A stretch of 16,560 bases of DNA from F1-20-MAGs119 sp964556145 (GCA_964556145.1 CAZKVD010000034.1:1-16560), one strand, 5' to 3'; counted from the stretch's first letter, positions 1-7,906 are shown. Program-made: numbers and translations. The notes: generated by a model from the letters alone, not told the origin.

Positions 1-1
1 G

Positions 2-409
2 TACCCGGGGTCGATTCCCGAGCTCGGAACCATCACTGCAAAGCAGATCCCGATGGTGTTCCTCACGTCGAACAACACGCGTGAACTGTCCGAGGCCCTG
101 AAGCGCCGTTGTCTTTACCTGCACGTCGATTACCCCGACATGGACCGCGAGAAGGAAATCGTTCTCGCCAAGGTCGAGGGCATCACCGAGCACCTTGCCG
201 ACCAGATCGCCCGCATCGTGCGCAGCATTCGTCAGCTCGACCTGAAGAAGGCTCCGTCGGTCAGCGAAACAATCGACTGGGCACGCACGCTCATGCTTCT
301 CGGAATCGAGCACATCGAAGCCGAGCAAGCCAAAGAGACGCTGCACATCCTTCTCAAGTACCAGACCGACATCGCCAAGGCGGCGAAGGAACTGTCGTCG
401 GACAAGTAG
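2..409 (+). CDS. MoxR/CoxD-type AAA+ ATPase, C-terminal part (5' end outside window)
   Basis: The frame is open from base 2, so the gene starts upstream of the window; the ATG at 53 is internal. About 135 residues remain. They carry the end of an AAA+ module: a PELGTI stretch, then the sensor-1-like block FLTSNNTRELSEALKRRC, then a helical lid region (YPDMDREKEIV). The TSN-TRELSEALKRRC block is typical of MoxR ATPases of the CoxD type. Walker A and B must lie upstream and cannot be checked. MoxR ATPases act as cytoplasmic chaperones with a VWA-domain partner, remodelling or inserting metal into target enzymes. The next gene, 13 bases downstream, is exactly such a partner. The substrate enzyme is not visible here. 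Family is confident; target unknown. Confidence 0.88.
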   Translation, partial: YPGSIPELGTITAKQIPMVFLTSNNTRELSEALKRRCLYLHVDYPDMDREKEIVLAKVEGITEHLADQIARIVRSIRQLDLKKAPSVSETIDWARTLMLLGIEHIEAEQAKETLHILLKYQTDIAKAAKELSSDK

Positions 410-422
410 CCGAGGCGCATCG

Positions 423-1853
423 ATGCTCGACCTGATGTCCGGCTTCGTCGCCGAACTGCGCAACGCCGGCCTGCCGGTCAGCCTCACGGAGAATCTCGAC
501 GCCATGGAGGCGATCAAGCAGATTCCCCTCGAGGACCGCGAGGCCTTCAAGTGGGCACTCGGGGCAACCCTCGTGAAGAACGCCGCCCACTGGCGCGCAT
601 TCGAAACCGTTTTCGAGGTCTACTTCAGCCTTCGTGGGCCCGAGTACGCGCTGAAGGACGACGAAGATGCCGGCGACTTCTGGCGCGAAATGCAAGAGCA
701 GATGCGCCAGGGCGAAGGCAAGGGTGGCGCCGGGGCGATGGAGTCGTTGACCCAAGAGGAGTTGATGAATCTCCTCATGCGCGCGCTCATGGAAGGCGAC
801 CAGGCGATGATGCGCGCGCTTGCGAAGCAGGCCGTGCAGCGTTTCGCGGGTATGGAGCCGGGTCGTCCTGTGGGTGGCACCTACTACCTGTATCGCACGC
901 TGCGGAATCTCGACCTCGACAACATGATGAGCAAGATCGACCAGGCAAAGGCTGACGCGGGTCAGCAGCCGCAAACCGATCTCGAACGGCGTCTCGACAA
1001 CGACGAGACGCAGCACCGCATCGAGCAATTCAAACAAGAGATCGAAGCAGAAATCCGTCGCCGTCTGGTTGCCGACCGCGGCGCCGAGGCAATGGCGAAA
1101 ACTCTGCGCAAGCCGCTGCCCGAAGATGTCGAGTTCATGCACGCCAGCCGCGACGAGATGCAGAGCCTGAAAAAGGCGCTCTACCCGTTGACCCGCAAGC
1201 TTGCCGCCCGACTGGCGCGCAAGCGTCGCCACGGCCGCAAGGGGCCGCTCGACTTCCGCAACACGGTCAGGCACTCGCTGACCTACGGCGGTGTCCCCGC
1301 CGAGCCGAAGTTCAAGTATCCGCGTCCGGCCAAACCCGAGCTGATGGTGGTCGCCGACATTTCCGGCAGCGTCGCGGCATTTGCCCGCTTCACCCTCATG
1401 CTCGTCTACGCAATCCAGGGCCAGTTTTCGAAGGTCCGTTCGTTCGTCTTCATCGACGGCCTCGACGAAGTGACCGAGTACTTCAAGGCCACCGAGGACA
1501 TCACCGAGGCGATCCACCGCGTCAACACCGAGGCAGATGTGGTGTGGGTCGACGGCCACAGCGACTACGGCCACGCGTTCGAAGTTTTCTGGGAGCGCTA
1601 CGGCAAGGATGTCGGTCCGAAGACGACCGTTCTCTTGTTGGGCGACGCGCGCAACAACTATCACGCAGCGCAAAGTTGGGTGGTGCGCGAGATGCGTCAG
1701 CGCGCGCGCCACGTCTACTGGCTCAACCCCGAACCTCGGTCGTACTGGAACACCGGCGACTCAATCGTCGGCGAGTACGGCGCGCACACCGACGGCGTGT
1801 ACGAATGCCGCAATCTTCGTCAGCTCGAGGCTTTTGTCGAGAAATTGGCATGA
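423..1853 (+). CDS. CoxE-like VWA domain protein, partner of the MoxR ATPase
   Basis: This 476-residue protein is predicted to be cytoplasmic; no signal peptide is seen. The N-terminal 100 residues match the helical CoxE start (LRNAGLPVSLTENLDAMEA, then ...FETVFEVYF). A charged helical middle follows, with an Arg/Lys-rich stretch near residues 260-275 (LARKRRHGRKG). The VWA domain begins near residue 307. Its MIDAS motif DISGS is at 312-316, an S-D-Y-G loop lies near 383, and a second acidic loop, LLLGDARNN, has D408. These residues suggest that metal binding is intact. In the CO dehydrogenase cluster, CoxD (MoxR) and CoxE (VWA) mature the active site, but no cox structural genes are present here, so the client may be another enzyme. 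Translation is likely coupled to the next gene through an ATGA overlap at 1850-1853. Confidence 0.87.
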   Translation: MLDLMSGFVAELRNAGLPVSLTENLDAMEAIKQIPLEDREAFKWALGATLVKNAAHWRAFETVFEVYFSLRGPEYALKDDEDAGDFWREMQEQMRQGEGKGGAGAMESLTQEELMNLLMRALMEGDQAMMRALAKQAVQRFAGMEPGRPVGGTYYLYRTLRNLDLDNMMSKIDQAKADAGQQPQTDLERRLDNDETQHRIEQFKQEIEAEIRRRLVADRGAEAMAKTLRKPLPEDVEFMHASRDEMQSLKKALYPLTRKLAARLARKRRHGRKGPLDFRNTVRHSLTYGGVPAEPKFKYPRPAKPELMVVADISGSVAAFARFTLMLVYAIQGQFSKVRSFVFIDGLDEVTEYFKATEDITEAIHRVNTEADVVWVDGHSDYGHAFEVFWERYGKDVGPKTTVLLLGDARNNYHAAQSWVVREMRQRARHVYWLNPEPRSYWNTGDSIVGEYGAHTDGVYECRNLRQLEAFVEKLA

Positions 1854-2497
1854 CCGGAACCCGCATCATCCTCGTTCGTCACGGCGAGTCGCAGGTCGCA
1901 GTCGACAAGATGATCGGCGGACCGCGAAAGTGTTCGGGTCTCTCCGATCTCGGCCGCAAGCAGGCCGAGGCGCTGAATGCGCGCTGGATCTCCGAACAAT
2001 TCGAAGCCCCGACGGCTTTCGTTGCGAGCAACTACAAGCGGGCAATCGAAACGGCCAACCTCATCGCGCCATCGCTTGGTCATCCCGAGCTCGTCATCGA
2101 CGCCGATTGGGGCGAACACGACCCGGGTGAAGTCTGCGACGGCATGAGCTACGCCGATTTCGTCGACAAATTCGGCCATCGTGATTGGTCGATCGACCCG
2201 TACGACGAGACCTATCCGGGCGGCGAAACCGTCGCGGCATTCCAATTCCGGGTGGGTGGAGCGCTGCGTCGCACGGTCGACACGTGGTCGGGCGGAACCG
2301 TGGTCGTGGCCTGTCATGCGGGTGTCATCGATACGTGTCTGCGCCATGCCCTGCGCAGTGCCCCGGTGGGCGAGTTCGAGGTCCATACCTTGAACACATC
2401 GGTTACCGAACTGGTGCATGTGCGTCCGGGCCGCTGGCAGGTCGTTCGGTACAACGATGCCGGACACCTCGCGGGCTTGCCAAAGAGCACGAACTAG
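1850..2497 (+). CDS. Histidine phosphatase family protein (phosphoglycerate mutase-like)
   Basis: The start at 1850 gives a 4-base ATGA overlap with the VWA gene and places the RHGES signature at residues 10-14, as usual for this family; longer versions of the frame only read through the VWA gene. The protein has 215 residues. H11 would be the phosphorylated histidine, and the second active-site histidine is H156 in VVACHAGVID. Between them are the usual NYKRAIETA helix and the acidic DWGEHDPGE segment. Such enzymes remove phosphate from small molecules or act as mutases, and the substrate cannot be read from sequence. Its place directly behind a MoxR-VWA pair suggests co-expression, but a functional link is only inferred. 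Confidence 0.88.
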   Translation: MTGTRIILVRHGESQVAVDKMIGGPRKCSGLSDLGRKQAEALNARWISEQFEAPTAFVASNYKRAIETANLIAPSLGHPELVIDADWGEHDPGEVCDGMSYADFVDKFGHRDWSIDPYDETYPGGETVAAFQFRVGGALRRTVDTWSGGTVVVACHAGVIDTCLRHALRSAPVGEFEVHTLNTSVTELVHVRPGRWQVVRYNDAGHLAGLPKSTN

Positions 2498-2526
2498 CCC
2501 AGAATCGTTCCCGGAACGGGGGAACC

Positions 2527-3348
2527 ATGGGTCAATTGAACGGCAAGGTCGCGGTTGTCATCGGCGGCCACAGTGGATTCGGCGATGCGATCGTCAAGCG
2601 CTTCGCAGCCGAGGGTGCCAAGGTGGCCATTGCAGCGCGGCGTCTCGACTTGGTACGCGAAGCCGCTTCGGCAGTGGGGGGTCGGGGCTACGCCTGCGAC
2701 ATCACCATCGATGACGACGTCGCGGCACTCGTTGCAGGCGTCGAGGCCGACTTTGGTCGCATCGACATCGCAGTGAACTGCGCCGGCTACGAGCAGAGCA
2801 CGCCGATTGCCGAGCTGACGCCCGAGAAGTTGACCGCAATGCAGGCGGTGCAGTTCACGGGAGCGATCTACTGCATGCGTCACTTCGGAAATTCGATGGC
2901 GGCGAACGGTGGCGGGTCGTTCCTGTCGATCTCGTCGCAAACGGCGCACAGTCCGGCCGTCGGTCTCGCGGCCTACGGCAGCTCGAAGGCCGGCGTCGAG
3001 TACGCAACCAAGATCGCTGCAGTCGAATACGGGCCGAAGAACGTTCGCTTCAACTGCGTCGCTTCCGGATTGATCGAAACTCCGATGACTTCGCGAATCT
3101 TTCAAGTGAAGCCCGCGATTCAGGCTCTGCAGGAACTGACACCGTTGCGGCGCATGGGCTCGTCTGAGGACATTGCCAAAGCGGCGTTCTACTTCTGCAG
3201 CGACGAAGGTGCGTTCGTCACCGGTCAAACGCTGTGCGTCGACGGTGGAGCCACCTTGCACGGCCTGCCAACTGCGTTCCACTATGCCGACGCGGCGCGT
3301 CGATTCGCCGAATCAGCCGCACGCGAGGAAACGGATACCAAGTCCTGA
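2527..3348 (+). CDS. Short-chain dehydrogenase/reductase (SDR), classical type
   Basis: The ATG at 2527 follows a G-rich stretch (GGGGGAA) and gives a 273-residue protein with a normal SDR N-terminus; the frame stays open upstream, but that part overlaps the phosphatase gene. The NAD(P)-binding motif is GGHSGFG at residues 13-19, with Gly in place of the usual Thr. NCAG takes the place of NNAG. The active-site serine lies in SISSQ, and Tyr150 and Lys154 form YGSSK. The C-terminus has the usual GQTLCVDGGA followed by an extra tail of about 30 residues. It should oxidise an alcohol or reduce a ketone in the cytoplasm; the substrate is unknown. The gene ends where the GMC flavoprotein begins, so the two may act on one substrate path. 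Confidence 0.9.
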   Translation: MGQLNGKVAVVIGGHSGFGDAIVKRFAAEGAKVAIAARRLDLVREAASAVGGRGYACDITIDDDVAALVAGVEADFGRIDIAVNCAGYEQSTPIAELTPEKLTAMQAVQFTGAIYCMRHFGNSMAANGGGSFLSISSQTAHSPAVGLAAYGSSKAGVEYATKIAAVEYGPKNVRFNCVASGLIETPMTSRIFQVKPAIQALQELTPLRRMGSSEDIAKAAFYFCSDEGAFVTGQTLCVDGGATLHGLPTAFHYADAARRFAESAAREETDTKS

Positions 3349-4724
3349 GCCGCCGGGTTGCGGTTGTCGGTGCGGGGGCAGGTGGCTGTGCCGCGGCAGC
3401 GCGGTTGTTCGACGCCGGTTACGAGGTTCACCTCTTCGAGGCGGCCGATTCGTCGGCGGTGAACGAGTCGAGTCGATTGTCCGAGGGTCTCGCGCGCCAC
3501 GAGCTTCTCGATCCGAACGTTTTTGCGTCGACCTACACGGGTGGCCTGCGGTATCCGTACGTCAGGGGGCGGGCCCTCGGGGGCACGACGGCGATCAATG
3601 CGCTCGTTCAGATGTGGGGGACGCGTGATGACTGGGATGCGTGGTCGACGGTGCACGGATGCACGGGCTGGACGTGGAAGTCGATCAAGTCCGAAATCGA
3701 GCGCCTCGGTCTTCCTTCGTACCTTCCATCGGGCTCCGAGATCGGGCCGGTAACCGCAGCCGTTCTCTCCGCCGCCCATGGTTTGGGTGCAGGTGAATGT
3801 CGGCACGGCGCCGAGACATTCGACGGTGCGGGTCCGGTGGCGCTGTCGGTGCAAGGCGATCGGCGTGCCGACGCCTTTGGACTGTTTGTGACGCCGCGCG
3901 TGCTCGAAGATGCGGGGCGAATGGTTGTGCACACGGGTTCGGCGGTCACCGAGATCAGCATCGAGGCTGATCGTGCGCACGGTGTGGTGGTGGGTGACGT
4001 CGAGGTCGTCGTTGACGCGGTGGTGCTTGCTGCCGGAACCGTGTGGAGCCCGATCCTGCTGCGCCGCAGCGGTGTGTCGCGGGCAGGAATCGGAAGAAAC
4101 CTGAAGGATCATCCGGCGATTTCGTTGTGGTTGGGTTTGCGCGAAGGCGTCCAGCTCGACCGCAAGATCCTCGAGGTCACGGGGCTTGTCGTCGCTTCGT
4201 CGACCGATGACGCAGACATCAACCTCCTTCCCGTTGACCCGAACCAGATGGTGGTGGCGGTCACGAAGGTTTCATCGGTGGGTCACGTGAACGAAGTTGA
4301 TGGTTCGGCCGAGGTTGTGTTGGGCACGCTCGAAACCCACGAGGATTCCGTACGGATGCTCGCGGCTCTTCGGCTTGCTGCCGATGTGTGCGCCAGTCGC
4401 GAGTTCACCGACGTGGTCGAGACGGTGTCGGTCGATGCAAGGGGGACACCGCTCGCTGCGCTTCTCGCTCACGATGATGACACTGTGATTTCTTACGTTC
4501 GTCGCCTTCCGGGCGCCTACTCGCATGCGGTGGGTACATGTCGGATGGGTCTCGAGCGCGATGCCGAGGCCGTGGTCGACGCCACAGGGGCGGTATTCGG
4601 GGTCGATGGACTGTGGGTTGCGGACGCATCGGTTTTTCCCGACATCCCGCGCGCAGCCACGCAGGTGCCGGTGATGGCCGTTGCCAGCCGAATCGCGTCC
4701 GGTATCGCCGAACGCTTGCGCTGA
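3345..4724 (+). CDS. GMC-type FAD-dependent oxidoreductase, with an uncertain (possibly CTG) start
   Basis: The protein has about 459 residues. The FAD-binding Rossmann motif GAGAGG (9-14) comes almost at once, followed by an acidic FEA. Near residues 78-84 is the GMC signature GGTTAIN. At the C-terminus are SHAVGTCRMG (H394) and a VADASVFPDIP block. The second catalytic residue, usually His or Asn, aligns with Ala438 in PRAATQVP, so activity may differ from classical GMC oxidases. No ATG, GTG or TTG lies between 3237 and the Rossmann motif. A CTG at 3345 makes a CTGA overlap with the SDR stop and has GAGGA about 15 bases upstream. The other option is the GTG at 3234, which would overlap the SDR gene by 115 bases. 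Some GMC subfamilies, such as mycofactocin-linked MftG, have similar length, but no mycofactocin genes are seen. Confidence 0.85.
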   Translation: MSRRVAVVGAGAGGCAAAARLFDAGYEVHLFEAADSSAVNESSRLSEGLARHELLDPNVFASTYTGGLRYPYVRGRALGGTTAINALVQMWGTRDDWDAWSTVHGCTGWTWKSIKSEIERLGLPSYLPSGSEIGPVTAAVLSAAHGLGAGECRHGAETFDGAGPVALSVQGDRRADAFGLFVTPRVLEDAGRMVVHTGSAVTEISIEADRAHGVVVGDVEVVVDAVVLAAGTVWSPILLRRSGVSRAGIGRNLKDHPAISLWLGLREGVQLDRKILEVTGLVVASSTDDADINLLPVDPNQMVVAVTKVSSVGHVNEVDGSAEVVLGTLETHEDSVRMLAALRLAADVCASREFTDVVETVSVDARGTPLAALLAHDDDTVISYVRRLPGAYSHAVGTCRMGLERDAEAVVDATGAVFGVDGLWVADASVFPDIPRAATQVPVMAVASRIASGIAERLR

Positions 4725-4750
4725 TCGCGCGCAGCCGGTGGTGCTCTTTC

Positions 4751-4784
4751 GTGGGCGGTCGACCGAAGCGTCGACCCCGCCCAC
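4751..4784. terminator. Inverted repeat between convergent genes, probable bidirectional terminator
   Basis: The arms GTGGGCGG-TCGAC and GTCGA-CC-CCGCCCAC pair over 13 bases with a 2-base bulge and a 6-base loop. It lies between the stops of the GMC gene (4724) and SURF1 (4786), where both transcripts should end. No T-run follows on either strand, so it may be a weak or Rho-assisted terminator. Confidence 0.55.
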
Positions 4785-4785
4785 G

Positions 4786-5553
4786 TCACGCGGAATGTGG
4801 TTGATCAGTTCCGGGTGATGGCCGAGAGCGAAGCGCGCGCCGCACGAGGATGAGCCAGGCGACGATCGCACACAGCGAGAAGATGATCCACTGGATGGCA
4901 TAGGAGAGGTGCGACCCCTCGCTCAGTTCAACGTCGGCAACGGCCGACAAGAGATCGTCCCCCGACGGATAGTTCAGTAGATCGACGTAGAAAGGCAGAA
5001 CGATTTGGTCGTCGGACGACTTCATCTGTTCCGACAGGCGACCGATGTCGATGCGTTGGACTTCGCGGAGCACGCCCTGCGCCGGGTCGGTGAGTCCACC
5101 CAAGCGTCTCTCCTGGGGCTTGCGTGCACGCGCCAGAAACTCGACGATGCCCGGACGTGGCGGTGGAATCTCGGCCGAAAGCGGAGCAAAGCCCCGGTCG
5201 ACAAGAAGGACGTAGTTGCGTCCGTCAACGCTGAAGTCGAGTGGGGTGAGTGGATCGACGCCGGCAGTCGAGTTCTGGCTGCGATTGATGACGATCACCT
5301 CGTCGTCGGGCCGAAAGGTCCCCTTGACGACAACCTGGCGCCAGTCGATGTCGTCGGGTGAGGAAGTGATCAGATCTTCGACGGGGACGGCCGGCATTGC
5401 CGCGCGCTCGCGAACCTGGGCGTTGAAAGTGCGTCGCTCGTCGAGCCGATGAAACTGCCAGGCCGAAAGATTTGCCATGACCACAACGAGTGCGATGACG
5501 AGCACGTGCAGGGCGAGCATCCGCGGTCGAAAGAGGGGGGCAAGGCGTCTCAT
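4786..5553 (-). CDS. SURF1 family protein, cytochrome c oxidase assembly factor
   Basis: This 255-residue membrane protein has the SURF1 layout. An N-terminal membrane helix (about 12-33) runs into the hallmark AWQFHRLDERR. A large outer domain carries INRSQNSTAGVDPLTPL and LLVDRGF. A second helix (about 216-237) is preceded by HLSYAIQW, the typical SURF1 C-terminal motif. SURF1 helps assemble the haem-copper centre of aa3-type cytochrome oxidase in the membrane, which implies an aerobic host. The ATG at 5553 is preferred because the longer frame to 5613 would run into the divergent gene. A -10-like TAGCGT on the minus strand (5573-5568) would give a leader of only a few bases. No cox structural genes are adjacent. 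Confidence 0.92.
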   Translation of the reverse strand: MRRLAPLFRPRMLALHVLVIALVVVMANLSAWQFHRLDERRTFNAQVRERAAMPAVPVEDLITSSPDDIDWRQVVVKGTFRPDDEVIVINRSQNSTAGVDPLTPLDFSVDGRNYVLLVDRGFAPLSAEIPPPRPGIVEFLARARKPQERRLGGLTDPAQGVLREVQRIDIGRLSEQMKSSDDQIVLPFYVDLLNYPSGDDLLSAVADVELSEGSHLSYAIQWIIFSLCAIVAWLILVRRALRSRPSPGTDQPHSA

Positions 5554-5567
5554 GGGCTTCGATGCCA

Positions 5568-5577
5568 ACGCTAGTTT
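5568..5577. promoter_or_regulatory. Overlapping divergent -10 elements for SURF1 and the phosphotransferase
   Basis: The 30-base gap between the two start codons contains TAGCGT on the minus strand (5573-5568) and TAGTTT on the plus strand (5572-5577), both fitting TAnnnT and sharing two bases. The plus element sits 6 bases before the GTG at 5584, the spacing of a leaderless transcript. No clear -35 boxes are seen. Confidence 0.35.
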
Positions 5578-5583
5578 GGGCTG

Positions 5584-6621
5584 GTGCGCGATCTCACTTC
5601 GCTGTCCCCGCAATTCTGGGAGCGTGTCTTTGGCGTCGGAGCAACGGCCGGCGAACCGCAGCGGATCGGCGAGGGCATGGTCGGCGCCAACTACCGCGTG
5701 TCCCTGCGAGGAGCATCTTCAGCCCTGCCGGCCTCGGTGGTCGTCAAACTTCCCTCACCGGGTGAGGAGAGTCGCGCTGCGGGCATCGCACACCGAACCT
5801 ACGAACGTGAAGCCAAGTTCTATATGCACGTGGCCGACACGGTCGACGTGCGGCGACCCCAATGTCACTGGGTCGAATTCGACGAGGCGACACACGACTT
5901 CGTTCTGGTGCTCGAGGACCTCGGGCCGGCCGCGCCGGGCAACCAAATCGTCGGCTGCAGCGTTGAACACGCGCGCCTGGCAGTCGTCGAACTGGCCGCC
6001 CTGCACGGTCCGCGCTGGAACGACCCGACGCTGCATGACATCGACTGGTTGCAGCGACGTACCGCACGCAGTGACGGTGAAATGTTGCAGGCCGCGTTCC
6101 GGCATCTGCTCACGCCTTTTCTTGCGACTTACGGCAAGTACCTGTCGACCGAACAGCACGACCTTGCGATTGCCTTCGGCCCGCGCCTCGCAGACTGGAT
6201 CGATGGGCGCAGCAACGTACTCACGCTCGGTCACGGTGACTACCGGCTCGACAACCTGATGTTCGGCACTCCTGCCGGCGGTGCACCCGTTGCCGTGGTT
6301 GATTGGCAAACACCGAACCACGGACCGGGGGTCGTCGACGTCGCCTACTTCCTCGGTGCTGCGGTGATGCCAGAGGTTCGTCGGTCAATCGAGGCCGACC
6401 TCGTGCGCGACTACTCGACTGCGCTTGGTCGGTACGGCGTCACGATCGACGGCTCGGACCTCTGGCGACAGTACGCCCACTCGAGTTTCGCGGGGCTGGT
6501 GATGGCGGTGGTTGCATCGATGGTCGTGACGCCGACCGAGCGTGGCGAAGCGATGTTCGCCGCAATGGCAACCCGCGCAGCCCAACACGCAATCGACCTC
6601 GACGCAATCGACTTGATCTAG
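5584..6621 (+). CDS. Aminoglycoside/ecdysteroid-kinase-like phosphotransferase
   Basis: The 345-residue protein has a kinase-like fold. The N-lobe carries a Gly-rich GEGMVGANYRVS loop and VVKLPS with the likely ATP-binding Lys. An acidic YEREAKFY helix and a LVLEDLG hinge follow. The catalytic loop is HGDYRLDN (H217, D219, N224) and the metal-binding DWQ starts at D240. This pattern fits the APH superfamily, nearest by eye to the EcKL/DUF1679-like kinases common in actinobacteria. Members phosphorylate small alcohols, often in lipid or steroid metabolism or in resistance. Nothing here points to an antibiotic substrate. The GTG start has no upstream Shine-Dalgarno sequence but lies 6 bases after a -10-like box, so the mRNA may be leaderless. 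The DUF4262 gene follows after 12 bases. Confidence 0.87.
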   Translation: MRDLTSLSPQFWERVFGVGATAGEPQRIGEGMVGANYRVSLRGASSALPASVVVKLPSPGEESRAAGIAHRTYEREAKFYMHVADTVDVRRPQCHWVEFDEATHDFVLVLEDLGPAAPGNQIVGCSVEHARLAVVELAALHGPRWNDPTLHDIDWLQRRTARSDGEMLQAAFRHLLTPFLATYGKYLSTEQHDLAIAFGPRLADWIDGRSNVLTLGHGDYRLDNLMFGTPAGGAPVAVVDWQTPNHGPGVVDVAYFLGAAVMPEVRRSIEADLVRDYSTALGRYGVTIDGSDLWRQYAHSSFAGLVMAVVASMVVTPTERGEAMFAAMATRAAQHAIDLDAIDLI

Positions 6622-6633
6622 AAAGACCCCCGA

Positions 6634-7122
6634 ATGACGACCGAGCTGCCTGATTTCCACATTCCCCACGACGAAAAGATCACGTGGATGGTCGAGACCA
6701 ACGGTTGGGCAATCGAGTCCGTTCCGGCGGGAAGTCGCGAGCTCGTTGCCGGAGTACCGATGCCCACCTATTCGTACACGGTGAATTTTCCGCAAGCCTG
6801 TGCGATGCCCGAAGTGGTGGTGCTCGGACTGACGCCGGTGGCGTGTCGTGGCTTGTTCGACCTGTTGGCCGACGTGTGTGCGTCGGGTCAGGTCATCGAA
6901 GTCGGATCCGAAGTGGTCGGCCTGTTCGACGGCGATCAGCGGGCCAAGTTTGTTCCGGTCGACGTGACCAAGCACGTGCATCTGTTTGCCAGTGCCGCGG
7001 GTTGGCACAAGGGTGCATCGTTCGGCATCGTTCAGCTGTTGTGGCCCGACCGCAACGGGTTTCTTCCCGACGAGGCAGGTTTCGACCAGCGACTTCGTTT
7101 TGCCCAGCCCGTTCTGGACTGA
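6634..7122 (+). CDS. DUF4262 domain protein, function unknown
   Basis: This is a 162-residue soluble protein. The family pattern is visible in order: NGWAIESV, then SYTVNF (usually YTVGL) at residues 47-52, PEVVVLGL at 59-66, a helix, and a C-terminal QLLWPDRNGFLPDEAGF. DUF4262 proteins are small, widespread in actinobacteria and without a proven role. It starts 12 bases after the phosphotransferase, with AAAGACCCCCGA before the ATG and no good Shine-Dalgarno sequence, so it is probably translated from a shared transcript. It ends 5 bases from the convergent SET-domain gene. Confidence 0.82.
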   Translation: MTTELPDFHIPHDEKITWMVETNGWAIESVPAGSRELVAGVPMPTYSYTVNFPQACAMPEVVVLGLTPVACRGLFDLLADVCASGQVIEVGSEVVGLFDGDQRAKFVPVDVTKHVHLFASAAGWHKGASFGIVQLLWPDRNGFLPDEAGFDQRLRFAQPVLD

Positions 7123-7127
7123 TCCGG

Positions 7128-7865
7128 TCAGCGGTTGAAGCCGCGAAGTTCGTTGAGATGCGAAGCAAGACGATCGAGTGCTACCGCATGGCCGGCAATC
7201 AGACCGCTGCGCCACACGGGGTCGATCGGTGCCACGGCGACGAGAGTCTCGAATGTCGCGTGAGGCCTGCCAAGCACCTTGCCCAAGGCGACCGCCAGTG
7301 CGCCGAACGGATCGAAGTCGATCTTTTCCATCAGAACTTCGACATCCGACTTTGACAAACGGCGGGCGGCTCCGGTGGCGGCCATTCGGCGAACGAGATA
7401 CGGCGAAAAGTAACCGGCATACCTCGACTGAAGTTCTGTGTTGCTCCAGTCGCTGCCCGTCACCTTCCCGCGGCATGTTTCCGAGCCACAAGCACAGTCG
7501 AACTCGTCGTAGTCGCTGCCGTCGGTCATGGCGTAGTCGAACGACAACGCTTCACCGACCGCGATGTCGCGCATCGCGACCACCTGCGCTGCGCCGCCCA
7601 TGCCGCAGTTCGGGCTGCACGAGTGGTTGACGGCATCCCCGGGTTCGCGGGTTACCGGACCAAGGAGATAGGAGTCCTCTTCGATCTGAATCGACCGTGA
7701 CCGGCGCTCGGGGTCTTGCTCGTCGAAGGTGGCACGGCGCATCAGGGTTCCACCGAAGGTGGCAACGATGGTGCCCGCGGGGATGGGGGAGACGGCGAAC
7801 GACCCGAAGCCCGCACCGGGGGCTGGGCGCATTTCGGCGAGGGGCGTGAGATAGTTCTCGGCCAT
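7128..7865 (-). CDS. SET-domain protein (putative SAM-dependent lysine methyltransferase)
   Basis: The 245-residue protein has a complete SET core: GAGFGSFA (17-24), where Gly-rich SET motif I is expected; NHSCSPN (80-86); and GEALSFDY (104-111), which includes the catalytic-type Tyr. A zinc-binding post-SET motif follows, CACGSETCRG (Cys124, 126 and 131). Cys83 would complete the zinc site as in eukaryotic-type SET enzymes. An extra helical C-terminal region of about 100 residues is not recognised. The ATG at 7865 is chosen because homology begins there; the frame open to 7985 would read through the riboswitch. A TATCTT box on the minus strand (7878-7873) lies 7 bases upstream, so the mRNA may be leaderless. 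The target could be a protein lysine but is unknown. The gene diverges from the SAM-controlled metX unit. Confidence 0.87.
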   Translation of the reverse strand: MAENYLTPLAEMRPAPGAGFGSFAVSPIPAGTIVATFGGTLMRRATFDEQDPERRSRSIQIEEDSYLLGPVTREPGDAVNHSCSPNCGMGGAAQVVAMRDIAVGEALSFDYAMTDGSDYDEFDCACGSETCRGKVTGSDWSNTELQSRYAGYFSPYLVRRMAATGAARRLSKSDVEVLMEKIDFDPFGALAVALGKVLGRPHATFETLVAVAPIDPVWRSGLIAGHAVALDRLASHLNELRGFNR

Positions 7866-7872
7866 CGGGCGC

Positions 7873-7878
7873 AAGATA
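7873..7878 (-). promoter_or_regulatory. -10-like box for the SET-domain gene (possible leaderless mRNA)
   Basis: The minus strand reads TATCTT here, 7 bases before the ATG at 7865. No Shine-Dalgarno sequence lies between, and no clear -35 is seen. Confidence 0.35.
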
Positions 7879-7906
7879 ACGCCGCGCGCCCAACAACGAC
7901 ACCCGA

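Noticed and set aside
354..1712. Minus-strand frame of 452 codons opposite the VWA gene
   Set aside because: Shadow of a well-supported gene in high-GC DNA, with no recognisable motifs.
2185..2526. N-terminal extension of the first SDR to 2185
   Set aside because: It would overlap the phosphatase gene, whereas the ATG at 2527 gives a normal SDR N-terminus.
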